This document shows, piece by piece, positions 21,669 through 31,805 of a stretch of 64,000 bases of DNA. The position numbers were made by a program, and so were the translations under genes. Source of the stretch: Eopsaltria australis (lineage: Eukaryota > Chordata > Aves > Passeriformes > Petroicidae). Positions within the stretch are counted from its first letter, which is position 1. Every line of letters begins with the position of its first letter. The stretch covers positions 1 to 64,000 of the forward strand of contig JAVTVJ010000376.1 of the NCBI GenBank assembly GCA_034509425.1, in the 5' to 3' direction. The notes beneath the pieces are model-generated. The model saw only the letters and a list, made by a program, of their open reading frames with translations, searched no databases and was not told the DNA's origin.

Positions 21669-22620
21669 TGCTCACAGCACGCCCATGACCTTGAGCATCT
21701 TTTCCACCCTTCCAGCGCATGATTCGGGGGAGAAAGCAGGGACGGGGGCGGCGGCACAAGGATCGAAACGTTTGTTCAGCAATTGCTGCAGAAAGAAAAA
21801 CTCGCTTCAATCCGCAGAGATGCCAACCGAATTTTTGTTTTGTTTTGGTGCTCTGGAGGCGAGCCAAAAGCGGGATGTTGTGAAGTCTTCGGCAGCTACT
21901 GCCTGCTTGTTCCATACCAAGCATAACTCCGGCTGTATTTTTATCGGCAAACTCGGTCCCACGCACGGGGATGTGCAAACGGGAGCCGCGGCTGCGGGGC
22001 TGCGCTCCCGGGGCACCGCCTGCATCCAGGAGATGCCCTCCGAAGGTTATTCCCTCTTCCCTGCCAGCTGAAGGAGGAACAGCGAGTGGTTTGACCGGAG
22101 AGGGGGAGAAAAAGCAGCTCTGCTCCTCTTGGGGTCCCCGCTCCTCGGTGTCAGGGCACTTCCAGCGAGGTCCCGCCTGCGGCTCCGAGGGCTTGCGGGG
22201 AATTTCGGGGATTGCTTTCTGCGTTTCACGCGGGGCCGGGGCGGTTTGTGCTTTGTCAGCAGAAGGGCCTGTTCTCTCCCTTGCACAATAGATCGCCGCT
22301 GGGTATAAATAGCCTTCCGTGCCTGTCACCTCGGTGGCTTTAATGGCGATGCCCTGATTTATCCCCGCTTCCAGAGGATGCTTCAGGTGTGCGCTCTCCC
22401 CCCCCGGGACCGAAGCCGCGTTTAAATTAAACGCCTGTTTAAGAGGCTCTAAGCTCTGGCGCTCTAAGCCCGAGGTTTTAGCGTTTTCCAAAGCTGGGGT
22501 GGCACGAGGGGGGAGAGCCGAGCCTGTTGTCGCTGTTTGAGCGCTACAACTGTTGCCTTCACAAAGGATCAGCGCTCAGAACGGGGAGACATCTTAAGAA
22601 TGTCTGACAAATATATGTAC
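21669..22620. promoter_or_regulatory. CpG-retaining patch with a TATA box (possible unannotated promoter)
   Basis: Moderately CpG-rich unique sequence with a consensus TATAAATAG at 22304-22312 on the + strand. A GC-rich block (21960-22260) lies upstream. A 282-codon minus-strand frame covers 21643-22491 but runs into the CR1 tail and resembles nothing known. About 30 bp downstream of the TATA box there is no obvious coding start. Confidence 0.3.
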
Positions 22621-23029
22621 AATCGGGGACCACGAGCCTCGCAGGCGGGATCCGGTGAAGGGAATGGAACATGACAGAGCTCCGCGGGGGGATTGAGCCG
22701 ATGCCTCACCTGCCTCCGAGCAGCCCCCGGATCTCTGGGGTGGCACAGAGGGGCAGAGGAGGAAATGGGGGCTCTGTCCTGTCCCTCCTGTCTCTTTGTC
22801 CAGCTTCACATCTCGCTCCCATCGCTGTTTTCCACGTCACAGCCCAGCTATCACCTGGGATCAGCAAGTGTTATCAATTTATGATTTATCTCAGGGCTTT
22901 GCAGAATCCCAACGCGAGTGACAGGAGATCCGTGGTGAGGTCTGAGCAGGTGGCCCGTCCATCCCTCACCCTGCTTGCCCTGCCTGCGCCCTGGTTGCCC
23001 CTTTGTTCCCAAGAAAAGCCCCCGAGGTG
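22621..23029. other. Unique intergenic DNA
   Basis: GC-moderate unique sequence; nothing recognisable. Confidence 0.4.
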
Positions 23030-23300
23030 ACTATGGATGCCTTTTTAAATGCTCATCGTCACATTATCCATCAGATACATATTTACAATCATTCATTAAA
23101 TTAGGATGTACGTTTCATTCTTCTTTCTTAGAATATTAATGCCTACTCCTGGCTGAAATGCCATATGAATATTCATTATAAAATCAATCAATTCCTTTGC
23201 CAGGAATGATGTCATTTGAGCAATAACTGAAGCAGTAATCGAGCATGCTATGAAAAAACGATGAATGCCATCAGATCTAATGTTTATTGAACTCCGTGTG
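23030..23300. promoter_or_regulatory. Candidate conserved non-coding element
   Basis: AT-rich, CpG-poor and repeat-free, dense in ATTA/TAAT cores, with CATATGAATATTCAT, AAATCAATCAATTCC (PBX/HOX-like) and TGATGTCATTTGAGCAATAA. It is sharply different from the GC-rich flanks. This is a texture-based call. Confidence 0.4.
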
Positions 23301-23563
23301 GGTAAATCACAGCAGGTTTTTTCCCATGCTTTTGTGAGCAGTCACTGGTGCTCCAGTTCCTCCTCCTGCCCCGTGCCAGGAGCCCAGCCCAGCCCCAGGA
23401 GGAGTGGGAGAACCTCAGAACAGGTGGGAGACATCCCACAGGGATGGGTGGGTCTGGGGGCCGGGCAGGACATCCCATCCCTGCCGAGCTCCTCGTGGAG
23501 AGTGGGTTAGAAACTTGTCCTGTGACAATGGGAAACAAAAGCTCTCAAAATAGTTGTGGGAAA

Positions 23564-23738
23564 CCTGGAAAATTAATCAGCTGGAGGCTTCTTTCCAATA
23601 GATCTTTGGCTGGCAAAGCTCTCTCCCCTCTCTTGGAGCCTTGTCCTGGGTGGGCTGAAGTGGTGGCTTTCCTTGGAGTGCCCTCTCTGCTTTAAAGCTG
23701 CAGCTACCAGGGCAGACACAGAATAAAGACTAACAATA
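23564..23738 (+). mobile_element. LTR-like dispersed repeat, copy 1
   Basis: About 175 bp from CCTGGAAAATTAATCAGCTG to CAGACACAGAATAAAGACTA. It recurs with about 90% identity in the same orientation at 28482-28656. An AATAAA near the right end and abrupt loss of similarity on both sides suggest a truncated LTR or other retroelement piece. I cannot name the family. Confidence 0.6.
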
Positions 23739-25730
23739 CATTTCAGGAGGGATCATTATTACCCTAAATTTTCCCAGACCAAGACTTTCTCAACAATAGC
23801 AAAGGAGCTGTGCCAATGCACGGGCCCTGCTGCAGCTCCTGTGATAAGATCACACTCGAGCTCTGTGGGAAACATGAAAAGGTTTGGCTCAGCTTCAGCA
23901 CCAAGAGCCACTTGATGCCTCCCAATAAAAATCCAGACCATCTCGTGTCCAGCAGCAATATTCCAGGAGCCATCTGGGCTGCTCCGTGCCCCTGCCCAGT
24001 CCGTTGTCAGTGAGGTTTGCTGGTTTCGCTGTCCACGAGCAGGGAAAGCCCTCCCTGTGGGTGTCAGCCCATCTCCAGCGGGGACAGAGCCGCTCCCGGC
24101 AGCACCTGCCGGTGACACCGGATCCCGGCGGAGGAGGAGGAGGAGCAGGAGCCAAGGTTACCCGCTCCCACCCCCGGCACTGCAGCACCGACTCGTGAAT
24201 CAGGCTCTGACAGCGCTGACTTGCTGCATCAGTCACATCACAGACACTTCAACCCAAAATATTCCTCTACAGAAAGGAAGGGGAAACACAGACCGATTAT
24301 GCCAGTCTCATTTACATGCTTAGCTTAGGAAAATCAAATGCCTGACTCCGTCTCTGGCAGTTTCACGCTCTCATCCAGGGTATCATCATCTCCTGCAGAG
24401 CAGACACGTGGCTGCCTCCTCCCCTTTCCACCTGGCCAGAGTTATTTGCCCTCCAAGGGTGACCTGAGCATCTTGATTTAAAGGCATCTTGCTTGTGGTT
24501 CTGAGCACCTACACCAGAAATAGTGAGGGGTGTAAGAGGGAGAGCCTGAGCACCATTTATTGGCTCTGCTGTCAATTGAGTGTATGAATTAAATTATGAA
24601 CCAGGAAAGAGTTTGAAAAAGCGATGGTTGTATCAAAGAAATGAGACCTGAGTGAGTCCGTATGGATTTTGAGTTGAGATACATCATATGGTGTCCCCAA
24701 ATCCCCCAGGCTGACACTCCACATTACAGGGGTGCAGCTTTACCTGCTCTGCCAGACCCTAAAGAAAAGCTCCTTTCCAATTTTCCAAACTCTTTAAAGC
24801 AAGCCCTGACTCCAGTGCAAGATGTGCAGCAGGAGCGAGGCCCTTGGAGAGCTGCCGCAGCCTCCCAGGGCTCTTGGAGCCGGCACTAAGGGGACGTCTG
24901 CTCCCACAGCCAAGTGTCAGATGGTTCATCTGGGGAGCAGAAACCATGGGCAGAGCTCAGCCAGAGAGCAGGCAGCCAGAGCAAGGCTTGTGATGTCCTG
25001 TGAATTGCGCCAGCTCGACTTAAATACCATTGCTGAGCTTTAGAGGCAATTAAATATCAAGATCATTTACCAGATGAGGTTCTGTCCACCAGCACGTTGA
25101 GTCTTTTAAGATGAAAGCAGATACTTTTATGGAAATTTATTTTAATGCTGCTCCTGGGAAAACAGTCTGCAGGCTGTGTCCAGGGAGGTCAGAGGCTCCC
25201 AGGCTGGCAGCCTCAGCTGAGCCAGGCTCTGAGTACCTGCCACGAATTAACACGGCCAGAAAATGCCTCCCAGGGCTGGGCTTTCTCTTCTCCCTCTCGC
25301 ACAGGCACCACACCATTATATAATAAATAATTACTAAAACAGGCCAGTGATACACGATTTTCTGTTGTTGTCCTGCTCTCACCTCGGGGGACCCAGCTGG
25401 AAGCAAGCGGTGCCTTGTGCTTCTGGAGCAATTCTCCCGGCAGGATCTGAAGGATTTCTCTATTTACTAACAAGCAAAGCCTCTTTACACACAGCCTTGT
25501 GCCAGTGGAGTCAGGACAATGCGGCCGCCTCGGAGACATCTCATTTCTGTTTGTTTTAACTTATTCCTAATCATTTTAATGTAAATCAAATAAGCCTGGC
25601 TGGAGTCAAAGTAGAGCACATCTGCAGCGTGTCAGCTGCGTGGCACAGGGCGATGCTCGAGCCTTGTGGAGAGACTTCATATAAAGAACTCAGAGCTTTA
25701 TTCATAAAAAAATAACAACTTTCACTTCAC
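23739..25730. other. Unique intergenic DNA
   Basis: No gene is recognised. Short conserved-looking AT-rich stretches occur at 24200-24340 and 25540-25700 (the latter partly beyond GCGGCCGC at 25521). Confidence 0.4.
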
Positions 25731-25856
25731 CCCATTCCTGGAAGTGCTCAAGGCCAGGCTGGAAAGGGCTTGGAGCAACCTGGGATAGTGGAAGGTGTCA
25801 CTGCCTTGGATTGAGATGGTCTTTAAGGGCCCTTCCAAACCATTCTGGGATTCCAG
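25731..25856 (+). mobile_element. CR1 LINE 3'-end fragment
   Basis: CCCATTCCTGGAAGTGCTCA, GGCCAGGCTGGAAAGGGCTT, GAGCAACCTGGGATAGTGGA and CCCTTCCAAACCATTCTGGG are in sense CR1 order. Confidence 0.9.
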
Positions 25857-28481
25857 GAGCATCTGATTCCACCCCATGGCCTTACCCCGTGAGTGAGTTC
25901 ATGGTGCCAATGTGGGAAAGCCCTGCCCAGAGCAGAGAGGTGGCAGAGCCTGCCAGCAATGCTGCCCTTTCCTGGCTGACATCACGGGAGCTGGAGTGGA
26001 TGGAGGGTTGGGAGAGCTGGAGCCATCACATCCCTTTCAGAGCTGGGAAGGAGAAAACCCCATGGAGAAAAAAATGATGGAGCTGAACAGCCACCAAACA
26101 CAACAGACTAAAGGATTTCTTGGTAAGGAATCATCTCCCTGGGTGCTGTGGCTTTGGCTGAGCAGAGATCTCAGGGGCTTGTCCCAAAATGTGATGCTAC
26201 CAGCCTGTCCCTCCTCCCGTGTGTGGCCCTGGAGGCTGCGGGGGATGGTCACTGTCCCAGCTGCGGTGGCAATGGCTCTTGTCACCAGAGGGCTGCGTGG
26301 CAGGGTCACGGCCATGCTCAGAGAGCTCAGACACCACCAAAATGCCAGTTCTGAGCCCCGGGGCTCCCGGGGGAGCTCTGGGGGCTGACATGAAAACACT
26401 GCCGGGCTGGAATGAGCCCCCCCGTGACCCAGCAGAGATTTACTGCAGCAGGGTTCGAGCTTTCCCGGTGAAAGCCAGGCCAGCCAGGCTCCCTGATGGG
26501 AGCAGAGAGAAATCCTGGAGCGGGGAGGGACACGGGGACACCACAACACGGCAGGCAGAGCCAGGTGAAGTCCCAGGATGGCCACACGTTGTCATCAAAC
26601 CTCTTTATCTCCAGTTTCCAAGGGGAAAGGCGGCGTAAGAGCTGTTTTGAACCCCGGTTTGAGCTCTGTGGCTGAGAGGGGAGTACCTGGAGAATCCCTG
26701 CTCTCTGAGCCCGGAGCCTCTGCCCTGCTGACTGCCACAAATCCCCACGGAACCGGTTCTCCCCTCACTCACAGCGCTGGTTTTTTTGTACGAGGACATT
26801 AAAGATTGTCTCTATTCCTGCAGGAGGGAGCACAACAAGCAGAACTCATCACCTGGCAGAGTTCACTCTGCTGCTGCGAGCGGGAGAGGAAAAGGCAGAT
26901 CCCTGCGGCATAAATGGGTAAAGCACAGGGACGAGGGGTGCCCATAGATTTGGTTTTGTTATTTGCCACCTTTCGCGGTGTTATGCTAATCCCGATGAAC
27001 TTTGCTCGGCTGGAACGGAGCTGCCGCGTCCTCTCCTCCCTCCATGCATATCAATCGTGCTGAAATGGGCCGACAAAGGGAAAGTTTTGGAGATTTCCTC
27101 CACCTACCTAATATTGGGCTGGGGAGATAAAACTTATTCTACCCACAAAGCAAACTACAAAAATTCTTCTTAATGCAATTGATGTGCTTTGCAAAGTCCT
27201 CTGAAGGATTGCTGCAGGGTAAGGAATCTCCCCGCAGACTCCTGGATTTTTTTCATGTTTTCCAGCATCCCCCCCGCCCAGCCCGGAGCTGCCCCCGCGG
27301 GTGCTCAGGGTGATCCCCACCACCACCAAGTGCCGGGAATTATCCCAGCCCTGTGCAGGGGCATCCCCACAGCAGCACCTCTGGAGGCAGGAAGATTGGA
27401 AAGACCTTGAAGGTCTTGCTCATCACCAAGTTTGCTGGAAAGTCACGTCCCTGCACGAAATAAATCAGAGATCGGTGCAGAGATTGATGCTTTGCCATGG
27501 GCTGGTCCCCAGCCAGGCTGGCTCCCTCACCCAAACATCCAGAAATACACCTGGAAATCAAACTGCAAAGTGTATTTTAGCCACCTTCAGTGGCCTCAGA
27601 GCCCAGAATTTGGAGAAGCAACAAAATCCCTACAGCTTTGCAGTGAACAGCGAAAGTTCAGCTGCAGCCAGAAAGGGTTAAAGGGACGTGGGATGCTGCA
27701 GGATTGTTTCTTCTGCTTCACTAAACCACTGTTCAGAAGGAAAAAAAAAAAAAAGTTCACTTTTCTCCTGCAAGAATGTAAATGTTGGGTATTTTATCAA
27801 GTGATTTCTTCAGCCCTCGAGCCATTCTTCAATTTGAAATGCTAGATTGAAAAAAAACGCAGGCAAGAGAGAGAGAGAGAGAGAGAAAGAAAGAAAATAT
27901 TTCCGCAGCCCAAGAACACTTTGCAGACATTATGGAAAATGTTGCCTGGTTTGTTTCCTCTACTCACTGAACCAATCTTTCGCATTAAAATCAGCAGAGT
28001 AGTAAATAAACATGTTTTCTCTAGCCCCGGAGCCATTCCGAGACATCAAATGGTACTTAAGAAATGTTTCTTTCTCCATCACAGAACATTTTTAAAATGT
28101 CCATGGCTGAAGGGAGGGAAGATGCTCCTGGACTGGAGCATTAACAGGCTCTGCTGTCTCTCCAAGCTGGGGAGGCCCTGGGCGAGTCACAGAGCTCGGA
28201 TTTCCTCTCCCGTTGGAGCACTGGAGGGAGAGCAGGAGTTTTCCAGCTCTGCAGCTCCCCGTGGATGGGGCTGGATTTCCTGAGACCCTCGGAGAGGTCT
28301 CCCAAACCCCACATCCCTGTGCTGAGCTCAGTGCAGCACTTTGGGACAACACGAGTTCCCTGAGTGGTGTCCCCACGTCCCCTGTGACACAGGGATGCTC
28401 TGGGGTGCTCAGAGAGGGACAGGGAACAGTGCTGGTCACCCCACAGGGATGTTTGACCCCTGCAGCCCAGGGAGGTTGGAT
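25857..28481. other. Unique intergenic DNA with a conserved-looking block and a GA microsatellite
   Basis: The block at 26920-27190 retains CpG and carries ATTTGCCACCTTTCGCGG and CATGCATATCAATCGTGC; it is a candidate conserved element. A (GA)n run is at 27868-27888 followed by GAAA repeats. No gene is recognised. Confidence 0.4.
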
Positions 28482-28656
28482 CCTGGAAAATTAATCAGCT
28501 GGAGGCTTCTTTCCAATGGATTTTGGCTGGCAAAGCTCTCTCCCCTCTCCTGGAGCGTTGTGCTGGGTGGGGTGGAGTGGTGGCTTTTCTTGGGGTCCCT
28601 CTCTGCTTTAAAGGTGCAGCTACCAGGGCAGACACAGAATAAAGAGTAACAATAAA
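28482..28656 (+). mobile_element. LTR-like dispersed repeat, copy 2
   Basis: Second copy of the element at 23564-23738, same strand, with small deletions and substitutions. Similarity again starts at CCTGGAAAATTAATCAGC and stops just after AATAAAGAGTAACAATA. Confidence 0.6.
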
Positions 28657-28751
28657 GAATAACAAACCAGGAGGCGGCTTGGGCACATTTGGGGCATCTC
28701 CCATGCCAGGGATGTTCTTGCAGGAGATATTCCTCATATTTCACCTTTCCC

Positions 28752-28880
28752 CATCCCAGGTTGCTCCAAGCTCCATCCAAACTGGCCTGGGATCAGGAAT
28801 GGGGCAGCCACAGCTTCTCTGGGCATCCTGTGCCCACCCTCACAGGGAAGGATTTCATCCCAAAATCCCATCTGACCCTG
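28752..28880 (-). mobile_element. CR1 LINE 3' fragment
   Basis: CCATCCCAGGTTGCTCCAAG, GGGGCAGCCACAGCTTCTCT and GGCATCCTGTGCCCACCCTC are in antisense CR1 order. The extreme 3' end is missing. Confidence 0.85.
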
Positions 28881-29744
28881 GATGGGATCTTCCATCTCTC
28901 AACTGGAAACCATTCCTGCTTTTCCCATCACTTCCTCCCGCTGAGCCGATGCTGAGATGCTCCAAGGAAAACCAAGGAAGGGGAGCTGGGAATGTCACCC
29001 TGGAAGGGCTGCGTGGCTGCTCTGCCTCAGAACACAGTTTGGGGACATATTCCTCATGCATCATTTCTAAAAAAAAATAAAAAAAATAAAAAAAAGCCCC
29101 GAATTTATCTTGAGCAGAAAAGCAAATGTGTTTGTCCTGACCTGACACTGTTTTTTTAAAGTGTCAAGTGCTAATGAAATTCCTCAGCCTTGAGCAGTTC
29201 TAGGCATTCAGTGCTGATTTTTAAAATATGGGGATATCTCGCTGCAGATTTTAAGGCAGCCTCGAAATGATGAATGTTCGTGAGTGAGAGAGGGAAGAAA
29301 CTTCCAGATTCAAAGAAGTTCTGACATAATCTCGCATGCAAAGCAGACAGCAAGAGGCTCCAGCTTTAAAGAGGTTTTTTGTTACTCCTTTGAAATGCCT
29401 TTAGCAGACGTAGGGCCAACGCCGCACACTTTCATCATGCAAATTCGCTGATTTTAATATTTTGGGCTTAGGGAGGCAACAAAGCAAAAGGGCTTTTTTT
29501 ATTTTTTTTTAGGCTACAGGATGAAATTTGGAATGGAAATGTGCCCACAAGGCTCGAGCAGTCCCACTTCAGATTACTCTGCTTTTTGTGGTGCTTTAAA
29601 GGATTTTTCTGCAGGAGAAGGGCGTGGAAAAGGAGCAGCCCTGGAGCTGTGGGTCAGCACAGAGCATCTCCCTCTGATAATAAATCTGGGCTGGGAGAAA
29701 GACCAAAACTCCAGTGGGTTTTCCTGGGGATGGGAGCTCATTAT
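28881..29744. other. Unique intergenic DNA
   Basis: Contains short A/T runs at 29070-29096 and 29497-29510, and an octamer-like CATGCAAATTCG near 29437. No gene is recognised. Confidence 0.4.
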
Positions 29745-30115
29745 ATAATGAAATGACTAAGGTAATAAAGGTAATTAAAAATTAAAACAGGAGTGAGATG
29801 AAATGAAAAGAAAAAAATTAAACTAAGTGAAAAAAAAAATAAATTATCAGGTAAAAAAGAAACGAAAAGGAAATTAGGAAGGAAAATTAAAATTAAATAA
29901 AAAAGAAAAATAAAGTGAAATCAAATACAAACAGGCAAAAAAAATGGAATTAAAAGACTGAAGGAGCAAAAGGAAATTAAAAATATAAACAGCAAAAAAG
30001 AAACTAAATGAGAAAAGAAAGAATGGAATGAGATAAAATTTGAAGCGATAATAAATGAAATTAAAATAGAATAGACTAAAATAAAATAAAAAATAGACAA
30101 AAATAAAAATTTGAA

Positions 30116-30146
<31 letters not shown>

Positions 30147-30483
30147 TAAAAATAAAAATAAAAATAAAAATAAAAAATAAAGTAAAATAATACAATGTAA
30201 TAAAAGAGACAGAAATAAAATAAAAAAATTAAAAATAAATAAAATAAAATAATGAAATTAATCAAAATAGACAAAAATAAATAAATAAATAAATAAAATA
30301 ATAAAATGAAATAAAATAGACTTAAATAGAATAGATTTAAACAGAATAGAATAAAATAGAACAGAATAGAATAAAACAGAACAGAAAATAATAGAATAGA
30401 ATAGAATAGAATAAAATAAAATAAAATAAAATAAAATAAATTAAAATAAAATAAAATAAAATAAAATAAAATATAAAATAAAC
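29745..30483 (+). repeat. A-rich low-complexity tract with (AAAAT)n and (ATAGA)n
   Basis: About 740 bp with adenine dominating the + strand and very little C. It grades from irregular GAAATTAAAA sequence into a pure (AAAAT)n block (about 30115-30178), then AATAAA/ATAGA pentamers to 30480. On the minus strand it reads as long FYFYFY-type frames that are not genes. Confidence 0.93.
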
Positions 30484-31300
30484 CCAGCAGAACCCACTCC
30501 GAACCGGAGGCAGGAGCCCGAGCCCCGCGGAGCCCGCCCCGCTCCGGGCCGTGCCCGCCCCCGCCGCGGCCCGGGGAGGGGGCGGCGGGCCCGGGGGGGC
30601 TCGGGGCGCTCCCGGAGGGTCCCGCCCCCCGCGGCTCCTCCCGCGGGTCCCCCCGGGCCGGTGCCGCCCCCCGCGCCCGCCCCCGCCCCCGGGCGGCCCT
30701 GGCGCGGAGCCGCTGCCGGTGCCGGTCCCGCCGGGCCGGTCTGTGCGGCGGCTGCCGGCGCTGCTGGGCGAGGTCAGGGAAAGTCCATGTGAGGAGCGGC
30801 TGGAATCACTTCCTGCCGCCGCCCGGCCCCGCCGCGTCAGGCCCAGGGCAGCCTCGGGGGCCGGCGCCCCGCAGGTGAGCGCAGCCCCGGGACCCCGGCC
30901 CGGCCCCGACCCCCGCCCCGGCCCCGGCCCGGCACCGGCAGCGCCCGGGGCAGCGCCGAGCCCGCATCGCCCCGGGCTGGGCTGCGCTGGGCTGGGCTGC
31001 GCTGGGGGGGACACGCACATCGCGCCCTTCACCGCAGCCCGGGGGTCCCGGGGGTCCCGGCCGGGCCGGGGGCGCGGGGGGTGCGGGGAGGGGAAGGGGA
31101 AGGGAAAGGGAAGGGGGGACCCGGCGGGGCTGTGCCTCCCCCCGGGGCTGTGTCCCCCCCGGGACCCCCGTGGGAAGCGGGGTTTGGGGAGGTCGCGGAG
31201 TTGCTGCCGCTCCTGCGGCGAGGTGGGGATGGGGGGAGAGGGGAGCCCCCCTCGGGGGGCTGCGGGGCTGGAGGTCGCGGTTGCGGGGTAAATGCAGGCG
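30484..31300 (+). promoter_or_regulatory. Strong CpG island, putative NACC2 promoter
   Basis: Extremely GC-rich and CpG-dense, with many GGGCGG/CCGCCC Sp1-type boxes, an ETS core (ACTTCCTG near 30808) and G-quadruplex-prone G runs at 30570-30600 and 31077-31115. It begins immediately after the A-rich tract. Assignment to NACC2 rests only on expected gene order and orientation next to TMEM250. Confidence 0.6.
30700..30874 (+). other. Candidate untranslated first exon (putative NACC2), left end undefined
   Basis: The island holds a textbook donor, GCAG|GTGAGC, with the exon ending at 30874. The sequence before it has no long frame starting in good context; its ATG at 30787-30789 is followed at once by TGA. 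NACC2 is expected downstream of TMEM250 on this strand with a long first intron, so a non-coding exon here would fit. No NACC2 coding sequence is in the window to confirm it. Confidence 0.4.
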
Positions 31301-31730
31301 CAGGCTCGGACTTTCGCTCCCAGGGGAGGGAAACGCTGCGAAAAGGGAGAGAGATTGAAATCCAAAACCCGGCCGAACCCTGGAACCGGGATCTGGGGAT
31401 GGACCCCCGAGCCGTGCGCTGGCGGGGGCTCACCGGGGCTCCCCTTGGACAGGGGGGGATGCGCCCCCATCCCACCGGGGCCCCTCTGTCGCTTGAGCAG
31501 CTCCGGTGGTGCCAGAATTGGGGACAGGAGCTGGCTTTGGCACTGCCCTGCCCGCCGCAGCCCTGCTGTAGTTACAGCGCTCAAGGACTTCTCCAAACAT
31601 CTTCCCTACCCTAGGAAAATCCAGCGGTACATCGCGTGCTGCTCCGCCGGCCCGGCCGACGGCGAAGTGCACGATCACTTCCAGCCAAGTCTCCATTACC
31701 CGCCGGCTCATTAATTTGAATATTCCCTTT
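31301..31730. other. Island shore with an exon-like CpG-retaining segment
   Basis: At 31616-31713 a CpG-rich segment follows an acceptor-like CTTCCCTACCCTAG and ends at a TAA; it is open on both strands. It could be conserved regulatory DNA or an alternative exon. The rest shows nothing. Confidence 0.3.
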
Positions 31731-31805
31731 TCTTTTTTTTTTCTTTTTTTTTTTTCTTTTTTTCTTTTTTTTTTTTTTTCTTTCTCCTTCCTCTCCTCTC
31801 TCCCC
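31731..31805 (+). repeat. Pyrimidine (T-rich) tract
   Basis: T runs broken by single Cs, then CTCC-type sequence; nearly pure pyrimidine for about 75 bp. Confidence 0.9.

Noticed and set aside
21643..22491. 282-codon minus-strand frame
   Set aside because: It runs into the CR1 tail at one end, has no splice or homology support, and lies in a CpG-rich patch where long frames are common. Only the promoter possibility was kept.
30337..31596. 419-codon minus-strand open frame
   Set aside because: It spans the CpG island and ends in the A-rich tract as FYFYF repeats. Length comes from GC-rich and simple-repeat composition, with no recognisable domain.
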